A program made the position numbers and the translations under genes. A DNA stretch of 64,000 nucleotides, taken from NCBI GenBank assembly GCA_023055505.1, contig JALIRH010000006.1, forward strand, positions 24,959,105 to 25,023,104, in the 5' to 3' direction. This stretch comes from Callipepla californica brunnescens (taxonomy: Eukaryota > Chordata > Aves > Galliformes > Odontophoridae). Below the pieces are notes generated by a model, which searched no databases, was not told the origin of the DNA, and worked only from the letters and a program-made list of their open reading frames with translations. The stretch's first letter is position 1; each line of letters opens with the position of its first letter. Positions 51,280 to 64,000 of the stretch are shown here, in pieces.

Positions 51280-52014
51280 TGTCACGCTCCAATATAAAGG
51301 AGGGAGACGAGGTTCTCTGATTATGTGTATACCCGATGGCGAGATTAAGACACAACGGGTCAAATGTTAGCCCAACCAGTTTATTACAATTACTAGTTGC
51401 TTAGGGATATGGGGAAGGGAAGGTGAGCGATAGGAAAGGGATAAAAAGCAAGGAGTCTTGATAGAAAGCAAGAGAGATATAATCACCACCGTGGATCCAG
51501 CGAAGTTCGTAGTCTCAAGAACTCGTCTGGTCACCGCGGGGGATGGGAGATGACAGCAAGCAGGCCTCAGGGTCCATCTGCAGAGTTTCCCCCCTCAGGG
51601 AATTCTCCGTTTCCTCTTCGGGAGTTCTCCGTCAAAGATTTTTTCTTTGGGAGTTCTTCTCCAAAGTTGCTAGTTTAGTGAAGGCCTTTTATCCTCCATT
51701 TCTCAGGTTTTTTCTTTTTTTTCTCTGTTGTGACATACCTGGCCCAACAGATAAGCCAGCAGGGAGTGGTACCTTCATTGCCATGCACAAGCATTATCGC
51801 CTTTTGCAGTGATCAGCTTCTCCAAGCCGAACCCCGAAAAAGACAGGCTTGGCCCCACTTCTGCTTATCTTTACAACAATAAGCAGAGGCACTGTGGCAC
51901 GGTGACACCCACCCAGATAACCTGCAGTTCTCACTTAGAGTCTTATCACCAAAAAGGCCTCACGAAGCAAGCTTTGAGACAATTAATAAAAGAAAACAGT
52001 TTCTGTCTTTCACA
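51280..52014 (-). repeat. 5' LTR of the ERV
   Basis: Copy of the left LTR at an exact offset of 4,707 bases, apparently identical. The TATA-like element is at 51687-51694 and the AATAAA at 51380-51385. It is expected to drive the gag-like frame. As I recall, LTRs of the chicken ENS-1 family are active in embryonic stem cells through GATA, ETS and VEZF1 factors. Confidence 0.92.
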
Positions 52015-52019
52015 GTTAT
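52015..52019 (+). repeat. ERV target-site duplication, right copy (GTTAT)
   Basis: Matches 46568-46572 exactly and abuts the right LTR. Confidence 0.9.
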
Positions 52020-55000
52020 ATGCTGTGTTGTTTACAAAACCATTTTCAGATGTTTTAATTGTCCATTTTCAAATCCAGAAATCTATCACAAAATTTGTGC
52101 AGACTTTTATTTATTTTTTTATATTTTAATTTGTAAGAGGCCATTTAGAATTTAGGTGCTTAGTGGTTTAGTTAAGGGGGGATGAAAAGTACTTGCAGAT
52201 TATCAAGCAAGCAAAAGCCAGTATGCTCACTACTAGCAGATTTAGCTGGACTTTTTTTATCTGACTTACAGCTACTGCACAAAAGGCATGTTCAACTTGG
52301 GAACCAAGTTAAGGATGATAAGGTAGGCCAGATTATACTTAAAATAAATAACTGAAGCACGTTTTCTACTATAACAAATTGTATTTTAAACTAATCATCA
52401 TTAATAGAAATAAGATTCATACTTTAATTATGCTTTTTCTTTATATTCATATAAGCAAGCAGATAAGAACTTAACAGAAGCTATATCTTACAAAAGTACC
52501 ATGGCATACATTAGTTAAGAATCATTGGGATAGAAAACAGAGCACTGCTTCTTTCAGATGCTTTCTTTAGATGAGAATTAATAATCACATGTAAAATATC
52601 TAGCTATTTTAAGTTAATGAGATTTGCAAACGCACAGCAAAGATCATACAGATTTAATCACACATTTTCAGGAACAGGTCTGAGCAAGAAGGATATTCTG
52701 TTATTGAGAAAGGAAAGCAATAAATACATATTCACTTTTTCAATAGCAGTTACACAACCAGGAAAAACATTTTGAAAAACACAGCTATTTTTCTGCAGAA
52801 ATCCCAGTTCCCACTATTGAAAATATACCTATGAATCACGTGTTATCATATCTCAGTTCCAGACAATTGCAGTATGCAAATACATACTCCTTCCTTTTGC
52901 TGCAGCCTCAGATTCACTCAGACATATGGTTTGCAGAATGCTTGCAACTGTCTCATTTTTGGCACTTCAAGTACAGGAAGCAATACGTTATTTGTATATT
53001 CTGTTAGGGACTAATACAACACAAAGCCCACTGAAACAGTTCAACTTTAGATCATACCTTTCAAGTCTCTCCTGACTAGTCTACACTGCTTCCTGAAAAG
53101 GAATAACTTAGATTTTTTGTAAAGGTAGTTTGACATCTGCTGTAGTGGTCATCACTAACCTTAAGGCTTCTCCTGCATTGTTCTGTGTTTGCACTGCCAT
53201 TATTTTCCCATTGCCTCTATGTTAGGACCCAGACCTGAACTCAGTGAAGACAACAGGAATCTTTATGACAAATGATTGGAAACCAAGTCTTCCTCTGGGA
53301 TGAGAAGTGAACTGCATGACTTCCAACCAGAAAGGCTACAATCTGCATCAGGATGCTTGACTGTCCCACCGCACCCAAGTTTCTGAGCGTTCATACAAAA
53401 GCTACAGATTTGCTGTGTCAGCATGTTAGGCAACAATATTTCTGAAGACAAGTAATAAAATATATTTCTCTGATTCAGCGTCAACAGTATTTACATGTCA
53501 ATCCCAGTTACGTTTTGTTTTAATATGGTTTAAATTAGAGTAATTCAATCACAGTTTTATTTCTCCTGTGCTTGTGTTTTAGTCCCAGAGAAGCTGCCTT
53601 TTTAAAAATCTGACTGATCACAGGGAGCACAATACAACTGTTACATCTTAGTCTTTTTTGATTTTTTTTTTAATTTTTGGTAATTAATTTGCCCTTTATT
53701 AAAAAAGCACTTTTCAGTTTTGTCCTCTAAGATCTACAGTAAAGTCTTTTCTTTGAGGAAGAAAACAGGTTAATAAATAATCAAAATTCTGAGGTTTATT
53801 GGCCTTTTTTGTCATTCACCTCCAGTGGGAATTATAGCAAGGAACAGTTGCCCTTGTTAACCCGAAAACATTTTTCACTCAGTTAGGTCATTGCCTCTGG
53901 CTCAAGGGTCCAATTTTCCTTTCATTCATTAAGCACTTTGGGAAGCGGAGTTCCTAACCCTTTCCAGTCTAAATGTGGAACAATCACATCCCCTCACAAT
54001 CAAGTGCCAATGTGCTGGGACCTTTACGTTTCACTGTGATCTCTCAGTGACGCAAATTTTTAACAATTGAAGGATATTAAGTCAAAAAGTCGTTTTCTAA
54101 TTGGAGGAGCTCAGGGGATTTCAAATAATGAACTCTTATAAACTGGAAGCTGGTACATGTGCCTTTCCAATTATTATGTATATTTTTTTTAAATCAGGGG
54201 AGAGGGCACTGCTAATCTCAGACAGCAGATTCCAGAAGTTCTACCTAGGAATGAAGGAGAGCCATGAAGGATAATAGTTAAACAGGCATAAAAAAAATAA
54301 AATTGTTTCTATGAGTTGAACTGACATACGTCTTTTTAATAGATGGCGCAACTGCTAGAGAACAATGTCATATAAGTGTATGTGACATAACTAATTCAGA
54401 CATTCCTTTTGGGGCATTTATAAAAAAGGGAGAATGTCTTATCCATGTTATTAAAAGCTTTTACTACAGAGTCTCATTGGATGCAGAGAGGGATGAATGA
54501 TGAATGCAGCCTGGTAAATGAGAGCTCAACACTCGAGTTCTATATAAATAGAGTTTTCCAAGCATTTAAGTGTCTGTGACAAAATATAATAAATATCTCT
54601 GTAAGAATTGAGCAACGGTGTTTAAACAGAGCCAATGATATTAAGATAAGCAAAAAAATCACTAATCCTTCACAGCGGTAACTGAAGACTTTATAATCAA
54701 AAGACTTAAAAATAAGAAAAGAAAAAAAAGGAAGGGCAACTCAGAATTGGATTTGGGATGCAATAAGGAGGAAGGTAGTTGAATGAGAGAAACATGGAAT
54801 GTGGAAAAGTTCGAATTCCATATCTTTGTACTGATTTCTGATCATCCTGATTGCTCAGTTAAAAGCACAGGAAGAATTCCTCATGAGTTGTATGTAATGA
54901 CTTTATGGCATAGTGTGGAGGGGTAAATGGCATGAGATAAGCACAGTGTGAAGCCAAATTTTGACATTGGGAAACGAAGGGAAGAGGATGCAGGCTAAGG

Positions 55001-58000
55001 GCTGAACAAAGGGAAACAACACTCAGAGATATGGATGTGTGGGATGCACGTAAATAACAACTCAGTTGAAGACAGAGGAAGAGATTGACATGAACACTGA
55101 TGTTAAACACACACACAAAAAAAGCTGAGGATAGGAGGCTGGCAGAAGAAAAGCTGCTATGAGTCTTCAACTTGCAAATACTGAGATTATTGTCTATATG
55201 AAGATTCCCAGAACAGACTGCAGACATATCAGGGGAAGTAGAATTTTGTTCAGTGGGGAAAGATGAAAAGGGAAATATTGGAATTATGTGTTAGCCAATT
55301 GTGGAAGATATTCAACCTAAGACAAATTTTCATAGAGGTTTCCTAAGAGAGGAAAAAGCAAAATTGGTGTTTTTTCAAAACTCACACAATCAGCTTCCTT
55401 CTTACTAGTACAACTTACGTGTCACTGTCAACATTTTGCTATTTCTAAAAAAGACGAATCATATTTTGTTTGAACCAAGTGACTGCATAAGTGCAGACAG
55501 CAGAAGTGAAGAGTTCAGCTAGGAGACTGTAGTGCAGAAAGACATTTTGCGTTCTTTCTGGAATAAATTACCAATGCAGGCAGGCTATTTAGCATTTCTT
55601 ACATTCTCAGTGTTTCAGAGCAACAGATTGATCAGATTCAGAGTAAGTCAGACAATTTTGGAAGAAATTTTTTTCTTCGTGCGAGTTTTGTCAAAAATTC
55701 AGAAATATATCAAGATGCTCTCTGAAATGGGGTTGCAGCTTTCTGCTCAACTCTAGTAAAAAACACAGGTGTTACTGGAATCTCAGAGGTCTCGGCTAAA
55801 GGATAAAATGAATGATAGATAATGAATGATACTGCTGTCAACTCTTATCCCAAAACCTGTGATGCAGTTGCTGCAGACAACACACTTTCAATGTCAGCAG
55901 TTATTTAAATTTTGCTAGAATTCTACTGTTGTTTGGGGGTGTTCATAAAAGCCCAGCTTCTGGAATCTGCAGAGATGCATACACTTCTGTGTAATTTTCC
56001 CCTTTAAAATAGGTTTGTATTGGCTAGTTCTAAATTTTAAACTCAAAATGTCCAACCATCACAAAGCAGATGGAAATATATTTCTCTTCGTTATAAGTTT
56101 TTTAAAAGTTCATGAATTTAAAGGCAGTCCTCTAAAATTCTGGTGCCCAATTCATAATCTTTGAGTTCTAATACTTGGAGATACAATATTTTTTCTTTAC
56201 CCACACACAAGCTGATGCAAGCAAGTCATGAAAAAAGCTGAATGTATCTCGTCGTAGTGTGCTGCCAAACCTTTGTTTGCTGACAAGAGAAGTATTTTGG
56301 AAAGGCCTGAGAAGCACTGCAAATTTCTTTGCCAGCTTAAAAAAAAATGAAGTTGCACCTCTGTATTCCAGGCCACACAGACTGAAATCATTTCAGAAAT
56401 TGAGATTACACAGGAAAGAATGTCCTCATATACATTTGTTAAAGCACTGAAGCCCAAATGCAATACTGATTCTTTACATTATAAGTCAAAGTTACAAGAC
56501 AAAGTTATTTTTGTGAGTGTCTATGGTAATAATAACAGATTGTGCTAGTATGTTCAGGAAGAAACACTTGTAGGTTAACTTCTTGGTCACATTGAGAAAT
56601 TATTTAAGAAACACTGTTAAAGCTGTTTACACTTTCCATGTACTACACATAAATATTTGTTTATGGAGCAACTGTGTAGTGCTTTGCCTTTGTCAGCAAC
56701 TGGAAATTGTTACTAATAACTACATTCAGGGTTTCAAATTCTATAACCCCTATCTGACTCCATGTAGTACTTTCCAAGAAACTGCAAAGTGAGAATTCTG
56801 GCTTGGACTTCAAGGTTATGTTATGCTGAGATACACAAAAGTGTTCTGTGAGAAACTTAAGTATTTCCCATACTGCACATTTCCCCCTGTCTCCAGAGCT
56901 GTGCAGCAAAGACTCTGTATTCTTATACAAAGTTTGTTTACAGTGTCAGACAGAAGTTTGAGCCCATTATTAAAATCAGACCTAACCCCTACTGTATGAT
57001 ATAGTATCACATCATTCCTTTCTTCTCCACCATAAAGTTCAAAATACTCCCTTTCTTCTTCTTTCCATCTAAGCAAGTCTCTGAGCTGGTCAGCTTTGTA
57101 GGGTAGTATTTATATGACAAGTAGCCATATTAGCCCCAAACTTTCTCCTCCCATTATTTCCATCTTTCACCCTTTGGTAATTGGTTCAGTATTGAACGTT
57201 TACTTCCTGTTATTACATGTTACGCAGAGAACAGAAAGTCTGAAGTCTGCTTTTGAAATTAACTTGTCTGTATAGTTTTAAGACATCAGATCTTACTACG
57301 TTACCTTGCTAACTGAAAGAGAAACCTTAGGAATCAAGACTGACAAGTTAGCTGAGGAAAGCATATGGAGTGTACTGCTGTCCTCCTTCAAGGAGCACCA
57401 TTCCCAGATTCCAAAAGCTATCCCAGAGAAATTAATACGGTATTTGGCCCATTGTTTGCATACTATCCTTGACAATCTCTAGCATAGAGCAATACCCAGT
57501 GGATTTTGTGGGTTCAGCTTTCTACAAAACTATTTCTTTCCTTCATACTAAAAAGGACAAAAAAGAAGAAAATACAGATGCATGGGAAAGTAAGTCAGGC
57601 AGGAAATAAGTCTATATTCACATTTGTTCTCCTAAAAAAATGTACATTTGAAAAAAAAAAAAGTATTTAAAGTTGAACTTTTTAGCATTTAATTACTATT
57701 TATTCAGAGTCCTGTGGGATAGAATTAGTGCCACATAACAGATCTGAAAGCTTTGAATATCCTGAAATTCACACTGATCAAAGTAATAGCCAGAAACATG
57801 GGAACTGTGTATGCTTTCCAATTATTTAACTTGTACATTTAATCTAGCTCACAATTTGAGAATAGTGAAGAACTAGGGAATTCACAATGAATTCAAGAAC
57901 TCTTCAGAATGTCACTGCACAGGAACTAACAGTGATCTGGTGGAGTCACAAAAAAAAAAAAAAGAAAAAAAAACACTGAATGAAACTCACAAACGTTGTA

Positions 58001-61000
58001 TATTCATGTGAATAAAAGCAAAACATCACTACTGTTCAACTCAACCAAGTTTCTTATTAGTTTCTTACTGGTAGGTAGATCAAGTTTGAGAACTTTAGAA
58101 AATCCACCAGTGACAGAACAGTCAGGCTTATCTTCTCCAGCACATAAATCTCCAAAGGACTTCTCAAGTTTCAGAAATCACACCTACTAACCGCTATCAC
58201 CAAATAAAAGGGGGAGATATTCTCCATAGTCAGTGCCTCCCAAAAATCCAAAGAGAGTTTATAGTCTCCATTGGAAATTATAACCATTTCCATTACTTTT
58301 CCCATTACTAAAATCTTATCTGCACCTCTACATCATATTTCTCTTAACAGTTACCACTATCATCACTCTGAATCCCTTTTTTTAACTTATGTTGCACCAG
58401 ATGGGAGAGCACTGCTCAGAGCAGGCTGCATTTTGGAGCAACAGTATCACTCAAGCTCTGGCTTGAATTTTCAGAACTCTTACCTATACAGTCAGCTGCT
58501 AACAATGTACAAAACAGTTTCTATACTTTTTGCACAAGCTAAATTGTGCAAAGGGATTAAACAGAGTGACTGGATCAAGTAAAGTGCAGGAAAGGGGCTA
58601 TGCACATACGCTGCAGACACTTCATTATATTTCGAAGCAGTCCAAACTACAGACTTTCTGGTTGGAAGAAGTTACAGCAAGGATCCTACTGTGCTGCATA
58701 AAAAACCTGCATGTGAGAAGAAGAGGTTTCTCTGCATCACTCTCCAATACACATATATTAAAAGAAAGGAGAAAGAATTCCAGTGAGGATCTGCTTTATT
58801 ACACCACAGCAATGCAAACAAGATATTACTAAAATGGTGCAGAGGATAGCTAATTGTTAATTCTTACTAGGAATTTTTTTCCTAGTATGGTTTTGCCAGT
58901 AGGAGGGTAGAACTACAGAGCTCAAAATACTTCCTGAAAAACATTAAACTTTAAAAGCAAAAGACTTTTTCAGGGCTACAAACAGACTTAAGTTTTGAAA
59001 ACAACATTTTATCAGCCTAGAATCATATTCTGTAATCCTGTGAAAGTGTGGAGATAGTGAGTTATTCTTTTATTACTCAAATCTAAGTTCACCTAACTCT
59101 GGACAAGTGGATGATAGAATTTTGCAAATCCAACTTCCTTTGGATTTTCCTATTCAAAATACATTTGGATTAGCAAATTGTTTGACTCTCAAATACTATC
59201 CCAATTTCAGAAAGAACATGCATCCCTCACTTAAATCATTCTAACTCCCTTGAAGTGAGCCTGCTGTGTGAATAACAAAATAATCTTCATCATGTCCCAG
59301 AGAGGATGCTTAAGTAACTAATTCCTAATTTTGACAAGTTTTCTGAGCATATCTAGATTTCACACTGAAGACATGCCTCCAGATGTCTATTTGCATTACC
59401 TTCAAAGGTGTCTTAGCACCTTTTCCATTATCAGCTGTTTCAGGGTTCTTCTCAATAATTTTTTCTATTGTTTTGATTCATATCATTCCAAAGGTCTGTG
59501 TTTTTCCTTATCCTGTTTTCTCTTTCCAGCAGCTGTACTACCTTTGATCTGGGAATATAACCCGATAGACTAAGTTGCAGTGTTCTGGTTCCCCTCCCCT
59601 AGTACCAAAGGTGTCAGTCAGTCACATGTGCTTACTTTTCAAATGCCCAAAAGTAAATAGCCATAATTTTGACAGTTACTACCTGTTTTATCTTTCTGCT
59701 TTTCAATCTTTGCTAAAGATTTTAGATAATATTCTTTTCCAATTAAAATGAAGGAACATTTTCTCACTGCTGTGTGACAATGCTCAGAATTAATTTTCTA
59801 AATTACTGTCACAAAAAGTTCATCAGTATTTCAAACTAAGCATCCAGACCCTTTTGAATACAGAAAACAAAGAATTTTTAACTCTAATTTGTGAGTATAG
59901 TTATTTTCTTATCTACAGACAACTATTACCACAAATATACACTTATGAGAACACGAGAGTCAAATGCCAGTGTGACAATTTTTTTAACTCTGTCCTTTGG
60001 GGTCTATTGATCAATCCCAGCTGTGAAACTAGACCTGAAGAGCAGGTTTGTACTCTTTGGAGCCTTCCTGTCCTGATCACATCTTCCTTTTTCTTTCCTA
60101 TCTTGCCAGACAAAAACTGAAGTTATTCTTTTCTCATTCCTAACCAGTTGCCTCTTGTACAATATATTTATTTCTTGTCTTTCATGTTTGCATAAGAATC
60201 TTGTAGCACTCAAGTACACACATCGAAAAATAAAGATTAATCACATAAACTGAGAACTCAGAAGAATCAACTGGGCTAAAAATGTTTAAAGTTCTGCAAG
60301 GGTTTAAAAGTTTACAAACTAAAAGGACAAGGGTTTCTGGAAGCAGACTTATGAGTAAACAACCTCACCATGACCTCATGCTCATATAAGGAGTGAAGAG
60401 GAGGAGATGGACCCGTCAGGCAGGAAGTTACAAAAAATCTGCTGAGCTAAAAAACAGCAGATAAAATAATATAAGAAAGTCTGCAATTAAATCTGAAGAG
60501 GACAAATCTCCAAGGACTAACTGGAAGAAGAAACTACATTACAACATTTTCCTGGCCTATAAGTCTAAGTGAGGAAGTAAGCAAAGCCCAGACCCAGTGG
60601 CAGATCACCAGGATTCACTGAAGCTTTCTGACTGCCAGAACATCCTCCAAATTGAACAAGAGGGAAAAGAGGCAACAATGACTCTTTTTTTCATAATCTT
60701 TGTTAACTAGGAGCTGTAAAGCAGCAAAACCTAGGGAATGGTCTGGAGATGGTCCACGTGAATCTGCTGGGCTGTCCACAGGAAGAAAATTCCCAGAACA
60801 ATGCTCAAGAGGGCTGAACAGAAAAGGATTAGGATGTCTATCTAAACATTGAGAATGAGGTTCAACTCTCCTACCAGACAGGAGACCCAGTAACGTTTGA
60901 AAGGAATTTCTGCAAACTGACCTTATTATGAGAAAACATGCCAGGTACCTAACAACTGAGGAGACAATACCAGTTCAGAGAGCATCTGACAATATAATGT

Positions 61001-61529
61001 GACACTGGAAGCAACTACTGTGTAGAGAAAAGATTGGAATGGTAATCTGTACCTATTTATATTCAGTCTAGCTGGAAGAGGGGGCCAAGTAGCAAGTGAG
61101 AAAATGTGGTTAACAGGGAAAACACTGTGCTAAAGTCAAAAGGAGGTATGAGAGAAATATAGGGATTGGAAAGGAACAGGAGCTAGAAATGAGTAAAAAG
61201 CTTGCAAGGGAAAAACGTTGTTGCAAGAAGCCAGAAAATTTTTATTTTAGAAAAAATGCAAGGAGCCAGGGCATGGAGATATAGTAATAAATGAAGTTAC
61301 TCTTTTAGGATGCAATGACATATGAACATATACGTAATTAATATAATTAAATATAATCAGCCTTCTCAGAGGAATTGATAGATTTCATATGGTAATCCAG
61401 ATTCATAAAAGTAGATTTACTGAGTTCTGCCCAGAGTAATCCACAAGTTTGTGTTATCCATTCCTTCAGTTTCAAATAAGTCTCATTCAGAAAATTTGCA
61501 ATGTCATACATACCTGTGCTTTCCAAACT

Positions 61530-61670
61530 GGAAAAAAAAAAAAAAAAAAAAGGAAAGAAGGAAAAAGTAGAAAAAGGGAAAAAAAAAAAAAAAAAAAAAA
61601 AAGGAAAGAAGGGAAAAAGACAAAAGAAAAAAAAAAAAGAGGGAAAAAAAAAAAAACAAGACAAAAAGAA
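61530..61670 (+). repeat. A-rich / GGAAA low-complexity tract
   Basis: About 140 bases of poly-A interrupted by G and GGAAAG units. The Lys-rich and Phe-rich frames over it are artefacts. Confidence 0.9.
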
Positions 61671-62599
61671 CTCCATAACCCATTTTTTAACATTCTCACA
61701 TAATTTATACTTGTGGAAAAAAAATGAGAACTTACAGTGTGGAAGCATACAAGTATTTCACTCAACGTACCTTGTCCTACTGACAGGATCCTGTTTTCCT
61801 CCCTAATATTTCTTTATTGAACAGAAAAGAACAAGCAGTCCTCAGACAAAACAGAAATGATCTCTAGATGAGTCTGTACCCTTCATTGGTATAAACAGAG
61901 TTTGGAAAGGCCAGCCTTTCAGATTGGGTGCTTCAGTTGAGTGCCCACAGTCAGAGGGCGTGAATGTCCTAGATCCACTGTCATCCCATTGGTCCAGAGA
62001 CTAAGGCAGGACTAGGTTTCAGGAAAAAATTTTCTATAAAATCTAATTTCCCAGTCTCTGGCCTTTATATTGTAATAATGAAAAAGACTTCTGTACATAC
62101 AGAATGCATAAGGTCAGCATTTATGTCCTGCAAATGAGTCCCTTAAAAATTCTCCTGTGCTCTTGAATCAGTTTATAGAAGTATTCGTTCCACATGAACA
62201 TTTGCCTTACCACACTTGTCCCAGCTTGTTACACATTTCTTTGTTCAAAGACTTGGCTTCTCATTTCACAGCAATTGTCAATGTAAAATATTAATATAAA
62301 AGCTACATGGTGTACAATGTATAATTGCTTCCCATTCTTGAGCTGCCAGGTTTCCCCCGCACATTATCTCAGCAATCATTTAACAAAGAGATAAAGAGAG
62401 GAATTATCTTCCTGAAACAATGTAAATGTCATTGAAGCCAATCGGTAAGACAGAATGGACAGTATGAGATAAGAGAGGAACATACCTTGCAGAAGTGAAG
62501 CATGTGGAAGCTGAATGATGGATATTCAAAGCAGCAAATACAGGGAAGCTAAGTAAGATGCAAGTGGGATATCAGGTAGGTAGAGCACATAAAGGGAGT

Positions 62600-62630
62600 A
62601 GTGTGTGTGTGTGAGTGTGTGTGTATGTGT
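62600..62630 (+). repeat. (TG)n microsatellite, interrupted
   Basis: TG dinucleotide run with A interruptions, followed by a short CACATATACATGTG palindrome-like stretch. Confidence 0.85.
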
Positions 62631-64000
62631 CTACACATATACATGTGTTTGTTTACTGTAGATGGAGGAACAGAGTGAATTCAAAGCTCTGTGACTCAAA
62701 ATAAAAAGAGCTAAATTCATAACATATATTTGTGTGGCAGCCTTTACCACACATGTCATATCTGCAATGGTCTGTGCTCCAGATGGCTGGATAATGAGAG
62801 CCCACTGGCCGGGCCTGGATGAGGTTCCCAAGTCTCTTCTTGTTAACTCAGGGTGCTAGTAGGCACACAACTCCACAGGCCATATTTATATGTCTGAAAC
62901 AAGTGGAACCTCTCCAGATTATACTATCTGGGGCAGGTAGGAATGTGACAACAAAGACTGGAATGACCTTCCTGTTGGTAATGTTACGGAGGGGGACTTA
63001 GATAAAGGAAGTCTAAGAAAATCGTAATGCAGTTCTCAAGAAAATGGCAATTTAAATTTCAATAATTTGTTTTCTATGAATTGCCAATAGTTGACTGCTC
63101 AGCAGTCAAAACTATGGGGAACAACCATAAAAAACATCCTATCAGTACTTGGGTACTTTAACCTCATTCATTCTTTTTTAAAACTGCTGTCAGGCTGTTG
63201 GCTCTGCTACAAAAACTGTATGAACTAAGGAAAGACATGTGAACTCAAGCCTGAAGCAGCATTTAAAGGGAAACAGATTATATGAAGTATTAAGGCTTGT
63301 GATGGCGATGAAGACACATGCACACTAATTCTGAGTCTATTGGCTAGTTCAGTGAAGGAATTTCTTGTAAGCAACATAAACTCCTGTCCCGTTACTGATA
63401 TTAGTAATTCATTCTGGATGATCCTTCGTGCCAGCCCCACCTATCATTCTCACTTCATGGGCTGTTCAATTAAAAATACTAACAACTGCTGGCTTTATAA
63501 CGTTAAAAGCAAACAGTTGTTATTAAAATAGAAAATAACAGCAACACATATCATCAGACCACCATAACATTGCACAGCTTGGCACAAGTCTTGAAGTCTC
63601 TGCTGTACTGAGGCCCAGTACAGACCACACACGGAGTCTGAATTAGAACATAAATCATAAATTTTAAAAAACAACAATAATGATAAAAATAAGACAGTAT
63701 GTCTTAATCAGGATTTGCAATATAGCCATCTGCTTTACCTAATCTGGAAGTGGCAGAGTTGCTCAAACATGAACTTTCCATCCCAAGGGAAAGTCTGATA
63801 TTCTGATATTTACTTTTACAATTAACTGTAACAGAAGTTTAATATTCCTCTTTATTCTTTTTCAGCCATTTCAGCTAAATTATTTCAATATCTCTGAATC
63901 AACTTATTTTATCTGTCAAATCCAAACTGAAATAAAAGAATCTATTCTCTCTGCTAGCACAGATCCCTAGGGAGTGACTGCCAGGCTGTATGGAAAACAT

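Larger units (their letters stand above)
46573..52014 (-). mobile_element. Young endogenous retrovirus, cENS/ERNI (Soprano)-like, pol-deleted
   Basis: A 5,442-bp provirus in minus orientation: 5' LTR 51280-52014, tRNA-Ser primer binding site 51254-51271, repeat-rich leader, intact gag-like frame 48637-50454, env transmembrane remnant about 47436-48060, 3' LTR 46573-47307. The LTRs are the same length (735 bp) and show no difference on side-by-side reading. GTTAT flanks both ends. There is no room for pol and no pol similarity. The architecture (paired LTRs around one long frame) recalls the chicken cENS-1/ERNI genes, which are expressed in early embryos and embryonic stem cells. That assignment rests on memory of the family and is inference. 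Lacking pol, the element could only have moved in trans. Confidence 0.9.
52020..64000. other. Intergenic AT-rich DNA to window end, no gene recognised
   Basis: No coding gene, RNA gene or clear transposon could be supported. Frames are of chance length. A less repetitive block at 53880-54130 has several homeodomain-type and CpG-containing motifs and could be regulatory. Simple repeats are listed separately. Confidence 0.6.

Noticed and set aside
61449..61806. Lys-rich and Phe-rich frames on both strands
   Set aside because: They are created by the A-rich low-complexity tract.

Overview
The window looks like a stretch of a galliform bird genome, most likely chicken. The reasons are an exon that matches the vertebrate homeobox gene MEOX2, several avian-type CR1 LINE fragments, AT-rich non-coding DNA with vertebrate CpG islands, and an endogenous retrovirus (ERV) that resembles the chicken cENS/ERNI (Soprano) family. 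The species call is inference.

Layout. Positions 1-5886 are the 5' part of MEOX2 intron 1. Positions 5887-6397 are the coding part of MEOX2 exon 1, on the minus strand. The homeodomain exons lie off the left edge. A CpG island covers about 5030-7290, and a second GC-rich block lies at about 8190-8530. From there to the right edge the window is upstream of MEOX2 and behaves as a gene desert. It is AT-rich, has only chance-length reading frames, and carries CR1 fragments of different ages, simple repeats and a few GC-rich patches or motif clusters that could be regulatory.

The outstanding feature is a minus-strand ERV at 46573-52014. It has two 735-bp LTRs that look identical, a 5-bp target-site duplication (GTTAT) and a primer binding site matching the 3' end of tRNA-Ser. 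Its leader carries tandem structured repeats, and it keeps one intact 605-codon gag-like frame. The pol gene is missing, and only a broken remnant of the env transmembrane region remains before the 3' LTR. The identical LTRs and clean frame argue for a recent insertion, mobilised in trans by a relative.

The less expected observations are all in the ERV leader and LTRs. The primer binding site, with a piece of the LTR end, is duplicated in tandem. Three units of about 130 bp each hold two interleaved complementary arm pairs, a pseudoknot-like order, and one unit shows a compensatory change. The U3 holds a cluster of GATA motifs, and no normal polypurine tract adjoins the 3' LTR. All calls were made by eye; similarity and conservation searches were not possible.
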